Origin: Mycoplasmatota bacterium
GTDB taxonomy: Bacteria; Bacillota_I; Bacilli_A; Izemoplasmatales; Hujiaoplasmataceae
Reading direction: 5' to 3'
Assembly (NCBI GenBank): GCA_023132365.1
Contig: JAGLYJ010000014.1
Coordinates: 1 to 20,092, forward strand
Length of the DNA: 20,092 nucleotides
The position numbers were made by a program, and so were the translations under genes. Position 1 is the first letter of the stretch. Every line of letters starts with the position of its first letter. Under the pieces are notes generated by a model. It saw only the letters and a program-made list of their open reading frames with translations, was not told where the DNA came from and did not search any database. Shown piece by piece: positions 16,276 to 20,092 of the stretch.

Positions 16276-17220
16276 ATGCAATCAAGTAAAGTAGTTATAA
16301 TTGGGACTGGTCTCGTAGGAATGAGTTATGCATATTCATTAGTTAATCAAGGAACAGTTGAAGAACTTGTACTTATAGACATAAATAAAGACAAAGCAAT
16401 AGGAGAATCGATGGATTTAAATCATGGATTAGCATTTTCACCAAGGAAGATGAAAATCTATGCTGGAGAATACGCTGATTGTAAGGGGGCTAACTTAGTA
16501 GTTATTACAGCAGGAGTTGGTCAAAAAGATGAAGAAACAAGACTGCATTTATTAAAAAGAAATGCATCAATTATGAAATTTGTAGTTAAGAACGTAATGG
16601 CTTCTGGTTTTGATGGCATCTTTTTAGTAGCTACAAATCCTGTAGATATATTGTCTTATGTTGTATGGAAAGAATCTGGTCTAGATTCAAGTAAAGTGAT
16701 TGGTTCAGGAACTTCATTAGATACAGCGAGATTAAGATATGAAATATCATCAATGGTCAATGTTTCAGTTTCAAATGTTCATGCCTATATCTTAGGAGAG
16801 CATGGAGATAGTGAGTTTGTATGTTGGTCTAACGCATTTATTGGCGCTAAACCAATTTTAGATGTAATTGAAGATATGAAAGAAATTAATTTTGAAGACT
16901 TAGAAAAGATATATTACCGAGTTAAGAATGCAGCATATGAAATCATTGAGAAGAAAAATGCAACATATTATGCTATTGGATTAGCGCTTGTTAAAATTAC
17001 TGTTGCTATTTTAAACAATGAAAATAGAATTTTGCCAATATCTGTTTATAATGATGGTGTATATAATGCTGAGAAAGATGTCTATATTGGATTACCTGCC
17101 GTTATTAACAAAAATGGTGTACATCATGTTGTAAAACTGAAACTAAGCGAAGACGAACTTGTGAAGCTTAATAATTCAGCAAACATATTGAAAACACATT
17201 TAAATAATATGAGCGAATAA
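16276..17220 (+). CDS. ldh: L-lactate dehydrogenase
   Basis: NAD-dependent reduction of pyruvate to L-lactate, regenerating NAD+ in fermentation. 314 residues, normal. Rossmann GTGLVG at 10-15 with Asp35; DLNHG at 47-51; Gln83 in GQKDEETR, the LDH-type specificity residue (malate dehydrogenases have Arg); Arg89; NPVDIL at 121-126; SGTSLDTARLRY with Asp149 and Arg152; GEHGD with catalytic His176. Arg154 and His169 match Arg173 and His188 of the bacterial fructose-1,6-bisphosphate site, so allosteric activation by FBP is likely. Single-gene unit between two terminators, set between the yqe and com genes, which are near neighbours in Bacillus. SD GAGGAG is 11 nt upstream, rather far. Confidence 0.96.
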   Translation: MQSSKVVIIGTGLVGMSYAYSLVNQGTVEELVLIDINKDKAIGESMDLNHGLAFSPRKMKIYAGEYADCKGANLVVITAGVGQKDEETRLHLLKRNASIMKFVVKNVMASGFDGIFLVATNPVDILSYVVWKESGLDSSKVIGSGTSLDTARLRYEISSMVNVSVSNVHAYILGEHGDSEFVCWSNAFIGAKPILDVIEDMKEINFEDLEKIYYRVKNAAYEIIEKKNATYYAIGLALVKITVAILNNENRILPISVYNDGVYNAEKDVYIGLPAVINKNGVHHVVKLKLSEDELVKLNNSANILKTHLNNMSE

Positions 17221-17245
17221 AATCAGGGAAACCTGGTTTTTTTTT
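17218..17245 (+). terminator. Intrinsic terminator after ldh
   Basis: Stem AATCAGG (17221-17227) pairs with CCTGGTT (17232-17238, one G-T pair) and closes on a GAAA tetraloop (17228-17231). The A residues of the ldh stop (17219-17220) extend the stem. T run 17237-17245. A stable, compact terminator. Confidence 0.92.
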
Positions 17246-17254
17246 GCAGAAAAA

Positions 17255-17286
17255 TCACTTAATCATTGTAGTATTTTGATAAGTGA
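17255..17286. repeat. Inverted repeat in front of comEA reaching into its ribosome site
   Basis: TCACTTA (17255-17261) and TAAGTGA (17280-17286) are perfect reverse complements 18 nt apart. The right arm ends inside the comEA SD GAGGTG (17285-17290). It covers the place where the promoter must be: a weak candidate is TTGCAG 17244-17249 with TAGTAT 17269-17274, 19-nt spacer. It could be an operator or a hairpin touching the SD. No function is shown. Confidence 0.45.
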
Positions 17287-17295
17287 GGTGTTTGT

Positions 17296-18486
17296 ATGGA
17301 GTATTTTAAAAAAAATAAAGGCTTAGTTATGCTAATTGTTGGCGTTCTTGCATTAATCATTTTTAATTGGGATACTATTTTTGATGATAAATCATCAGAA
17401 TTAAATGAGTATTCAGATATATTAATAACTTCAAATATCGACGAACAAAATGTTGGGCACTACATGATTGATATTAAGGGAGAAGTAAATATACCTGGAT
17501 TATATCAAGTTCCTAGTAATTTAAGAGTAGGAGATGTAATCAAAGTTGCTGGGGGGATTACTGCAGACGCAGATATAGAAACAATAAATCTAGCAAGTAA
17601 AATTCAAGATGAAATGATTATTATCGTTCCGAAAATACAAGAAGTGTTTCAAGATGAATCAGTTGCTGAACTTGTTAAAATTATTGTAGAAATCAGAGGT
17701 GAAGTAACAAACCCTGGAGTATATGAATTGTATTTAAATTCCCGAGTAGGGGATTTAATTAATTCAGCTGGTGGATTAACTTTGCAGGCAGATATTGATA
17801 CAGTTAGCTTGGTGCAAATATTGGATGATGAAATGATAATTACTATACCAAGAAAAGCAGAAACAAATAATACAGATCAAAGATTAATAGTTGAAATAAA
17901 GGGAGAAATAGATAATCCTGGAATCTTCTATATGGAAGATGGATTAAGAGTTTATCATCTTATCGCAAGAGCAGGAGGAGTAACTGATTACGCAAATTTA
18001 GAGACGGTTGATCAAGCTAGATTTCTAGTGGATGGCGAAACAATAATCATACCGAAATATGATTCGATTGTGGATGAATCAAGGTATATATATGTAGAAC
18101 TACATGGTGAGGTACTACATCCAGGAGTATATTCAATACCAGAAACTTACACATTATATGATTTGATATTCGAAGCAGGTGGTGTAACAAAAGATTGCGA
18201 TTTAACAAAAATCAATTGGGATATTAATTTGTGCTTGGGAGCGATCATCTATATTCCATCTTATGATGACGAAGTTATAATTGACTATGAAAATGGACTA
18301 ATAAATATAAATAATGCTGACATAGAAATATTAGAAACCTTACCAGGGATTGGGCTTATAATTGGTCAGAGAATTATAGATTATAGGGCAGAATACGGGG
18401 ATTTCCTTTCAATTGAAGATATTATGAATGTGTCTGGCATTAAAGAAAGCATTTATGAACAAGTTAAAGAATTTATTACAGTTTGA
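17296..18486 (+). CDS. comEA: ComEA-like competence DNA receptor with four SLBB domains
   Basis: Membrane-anchored DNA-binding protein that hands transforming DNA to the ComEC channel. 396 residues, about twice the usual ComEA (around 200). One N-terminal transmembrane helix (about 9-25, VMLIVGVLALIIF) with Lys before it puts the rest outside. Four SLBB (soluble ligand binding beta-grasp) repeats follow. Each has a G-E-[VI]-x3-PG opening and an A-G-G-[ILV]-T core, and the opening glycines are at 62, 135, 203 and 271 (period 73, 68, 68). The DNA-binding helix-hairpin-helix pair is C-terminal (335-396: ININNAD, LPGIG, ...NVSGI). Bacillus-type ComEA has one such beta-grasp oligomerisation domain. 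The ATG has SD GAGGTG 5 nt upstream. comEC overlaps it by 32 nt, and comEB is absent between them. Confidence 0.9.
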   Translation: MEYFKKNKGLVMLIVGVLALIIFNWDTIFDDKSSELNEYSDILITSNIDEQNVGHYMIDIKGEVNIPGLYQVPSNLRVGDVIKVAGGITADADIETINLASKIQDEMIIIVPKIQEVFQDESVAELVKIIVEIRGEVTNPGVYELYLNSRVGDLINSAGGLTLQADIDTVSLVQILDDEMIITIPRKAETNNTDQRLIVEIKGEIDNPGIFYMEDGLRVYHLIARAGGVTDYANLETVDQARFLVDGETIIIPKYDSIVDESRYIYVELHGEVLHPGVYSIPETYTLYDLIFEAGGVTKDCDLTKINWDINLCLGAIIYIPSYDDEVIIDYENGLININNADIEILETLPGIGLIIGQRIIDYRAEYGDFLSIEDIMNVSGIKESIYEQVKEFITV

Positions 18487-20092
18487 TGCTTCAAATTATA
18501 TTCATCTTGGAATCGTTGTATTACTTTTTTATATATCAAGGACATCATATATAGGATATATATTGCTGTTACCTGAAGTGATTTTTCTATTTAAAAAATC
18601 AAAGAATATTTTAGTTTATTCTTTGATAATTATTTTAGTTTTGAATCTAAGGTTTATTCAAAAAGAGGCTAATGGAAATGATTTGGATTTTCCAGTTTAT
18701 GGGACGGTAACAGAGGTGTTTGAAGATAGCTTCTATTTAAAGTCCGAAGCAAAAATCCTATGTTATTATTCTGATACTTCAAATATTTACTCTGGAATGC
18801 AAGTTGAAGTTGATGGTACACAAATCAATACAAGAACTTATAATATTGTCCATACATTTGATTATGAGCAGTATTTAAAGAGTAAGAATATTAATTATGT
18901 TATTAGTGTTAATCAGATAGAATACCATCAAAGTAAATTCAATATTTATTTAATTAAATTTAAAGTAAGCGAATATATAAACAATAACTTTGAAATGCAT
19001 ACAGCTTCATATTTGAGGCTGTTTGTTTTAGGAGAAAACACTGATGAATACATAAATAGTGATACAACAGCTTCTTTAGGAATATCACATCTTTTTGCAA
19101 TCTCTGGAATGCATTTAGCTCTAATAATTAGCTTTATTGTTTATGTGCTTAAAAAATTCTATTTAACTAAAGAAACAACAAACGTAATTGTTATAGTATT
19201 CTTAATTATATTTAACATTATTACTGGGTTCAAAACCTCCATTATTAGAGCATCAATTTTAATAATTGGTGTTTTTATAAAGGATGTCATTAAAATACTA
19301 TTAACCAAGACGGATATCTTGGCTTTTGCATTTGTTTTGATGTTAATTATTAATCCATATAGTTTTTATTCTCTTGGGTTTCAATTATCATATTTGATAG
19401 CTGGAGCAATAATATTAGGTGGATATTTATTTAAAGCGAATAATCAAACGATTAAACTGATACAAATCAGTATTTTCGCAACTCTTGTTAGTTTACCTAT
19501 TATGTTAGAAGTTAATAACTCATTTGGTTTAATTTTTATATTAGCTAATTTATTCTTTATTTTATATGTTAGTTATATTCTTTTGCCTTTAACTTTTATA
19601 ACATTTTTCTTTCCGGTTTTTGAACAAATTTATGTATTCTTTATAAAAATATTTGAGCTTGGAGTTGGGTTGTTTTCTAATCTTAATAGATTAATCTATA
19701 TTAATTTCCCTTCTATAATCCATAAAATTATATTTTGGTTCATATTGTATATGTTAATTGTTAATATAAAGAATTTAAAAAAACAGTTACAATATATTTC
19801 ACTAATGATTGCGTTATTCATATCAACATTATATTTAAATTACCCCTCTAACAGATTTGTTAGAGTATTAGATGTATCTCAAGGAGATGCAATACATATT
19901 CATGATAATGATTGTGATATGCTAATAGATACAGGCAAACCCGATAGGTATGATAATTTAATTAGCTATTTTAAGGGAAATAATACGAAGGAAATTGATA
20001 TTCTTGTAATTACTCATTTTCATAGTGATCACTATGGTGAATTAGAAGATATAATTACATTTAGATTTGTAATTATATCTTCTAATTCACCA
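18455..20092 (+). CDS. comEC: ComEC DNA-uptake channel, 3' end outside the window
   Basis: Polytopic membrane protein that passes one strand of transforming DNA into the cell. I read the frame by hand; it is open from the ATG at 18455 to the last base (546 codons) with no stop in the window. MNKLKNLLQFDASNYIHLGI begins two N-terminal transmembrane segments. A small extracellular region follows (to about 160). The competence domain has HLFAISGMHLA (His212-His220 region) and many transmembrane helices. The start of the metallo-beta-lactamase domain has LDVSQGDAIHI (Asp473) and THFHSDH with His521, His523, Asp525, His526, so the nuclease-like metal site appears intact. The SD is weak (AAAGAAAG), and translation probably couples to comEA. 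The last 11 or so codons lie in the fold-back repeat and may not be genuine. Confidence 0.93.
   Translation, partial: MNKLKNLLQFDASNYIHLGIVVLLFYISRTSYIGYILLLPEVIFLFKKSKNILVYSLIIILVLNLRFIQKEANGNDLDFPVYGTVTEVFEDSFYLKSEAKILCYYSDTSNIYSGMQVEVDGTQINTRTYNIVHTFDYEQYLKSKNINYVISVNQIEYHQSKFNIYLIKFKVSEYINNNFEMHTASYLRLFVLGENTDEYINSDTTASLGISHLFAISGMHLALIISFIVYVLKKFYLTKETTNVIVIVFLIIFNIITGFKTSIIRASILIIGVFIKDVIKILLTKTDILAFAFVLMLIINPYSFYSLGFQLSYLIAGAIILGGYLFKANNQTIKLIQISIFATLVSLPIMLEVNNSFGLIFILANLFFILYVSYILLPLTFITFFFPVFEQIYVFFIKIFELGVGLFSNLNRLIYINFPSIIHKIIFWFILYMLIVNIKNLKKQLQYISLMIALFISTLYLNYPSNRFVRVLDVSQGDAIHIHDNDCDMLIDTGKPDRYDNLISYFKGNNTKEIDILVITHFHSDHYGELEDIITFRFVIISSNSP
20035..20092. repeat. Perfect 25-bp inverted repeat flush with the window end
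   Basis: Bases 20035-20059 (starting TGGTGAATTAGAAGATATAA) are the exact reverse complement of 20068-20092 (ending TTATATCTTCTAATTCACCA), around the 8-nt loop TTTAGATT. The left arm encodes the conserved ComEC stretch YGELEDI, so it is the original copy. The right arm stays open in the comEC frame but shortens the usual distance to the next beta strand. The right arm ends at the last base of the window. A fold-back chimera or assembly end is the likeliest cause. Confidence 0.95.

Noticed and set aside
16276..17220. Malate dehydrogenase instead of lactate dehydrogenase
   Set aside because: Gln83 sits in the specificity position (GQKDEETR), and DLNHG and NPVDIL are LDH-like.
1..20092. Reading TGA as tryptophan (Mycoplasma code)
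   Set aside because: Proteins have normal lengths when TGA is a stop, and TGA stops form tidy ATGA overlaps with the next genes. Trp positions use TGG.
20035..20092. Hairpin telomere of a linear replicon
   Set aside because: The repeat lies in the middle of a conserved gene that should continue, with intact active-site motifs just before it. A fold-back artefact explains it more simply.
1..20092. A defence system, prophage, insertion sequence, CRISPR array, or tRNA/rRNA genes
   Set aside because: I looked on both strands and saw no such genes, repeats or RNA signatures. Nearly every base is explained by conserved housekeeping genes.

Overview
**Organism.** The window is AT-rich, and every gene I can support lies on the + strand, packed with 4-32 nt overlaps or very short gaps. 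Many genes end in TGA (alaS, trmR, both U32 genes, yqeH, yqeK, rsfS, comEA), so TGA is a true stop and Trp is TGG. That excludes the Mycoplasma/Spiroplasma code. Gene content and order follow two Bacillus subtilis neighbourhoods: alaS-yrrK-yrzB-yrrMNO-udk-greA and yqeGH...yqeK-yqeL-yqeM...comEA-comEC. The wall-related members of the first block (yrzL/ireB-like, yrrL/mltG, yrrR/pbpI) are missing, with no space left for them. This suggests a wall-less or wall-reduced free-living Mollicutes relative with the standard code (Acholeplasma/Izemoplasma/Haloplasma type). The assignment is inference, not proof.

**Layout.** (1) 1-2100: recD2, a DNA helicase whose 5' end lies outside the window. (2) 2101-9030: a vegetative promoter, an alanine T-box leader with its terminator, then an operon alaS-ruvX-yrzB-trmR-trhP1-trhP2-udk. 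(3) 9031-12759: greA from its own extended -10 promoter, then mtnN, a YgjP-like metalloprotease-fold gene and a YgiQ radical SAM gene, closed by a terminator. (4) 12815-16230: a promoter and the ribosome-assembly/housekeeping operon yqeG-yqeH-yqeK-rsfS-yqeM, closed by a terminator. (5) 16231-17245: a single-gene L-lactate dehydrogenase unit with its own terminator. (6) 17246-20092: competence genes comEA (unusual, with four SLBB repeats) and comEC (3' end outside the window).

**How the genes work together.** The main operon couples tRNA charging (alaS, controlled by uncharged tRNA-Ala) with tRNA wobble modification: trhP1/trhP2 hydroxylate U34 and trmR methylates it to 5-methoxyuridine. mtnN clears the S-adenosylhomocysteine and methylthioadenosine left by SAM enzymes. 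yqeH and rsfS act on ribosome subunits, and yqeK probably removes Ap4A. LDH indicates fermentation to lactate, and it keeps the residues for fructose-1,6-bisphosphate activation. comEA and comEC form the DNA-uptake pair.

**What is unusual.** The ComEA-like protein carries four tandem SLBB domains instead of one. The window ends exactly at the end of a perfect 25-bp inverted repeat inside comEC, which looks more like a fold-back or assembly artefact than biology. The rest is conserved housekeeping, and I see no mobile element, CRISPR array, tRNA or rRNA. No gene-free stretch exceeds 300 bases; the longest (2101-2387) is filled by the alaS promoter and T-box.
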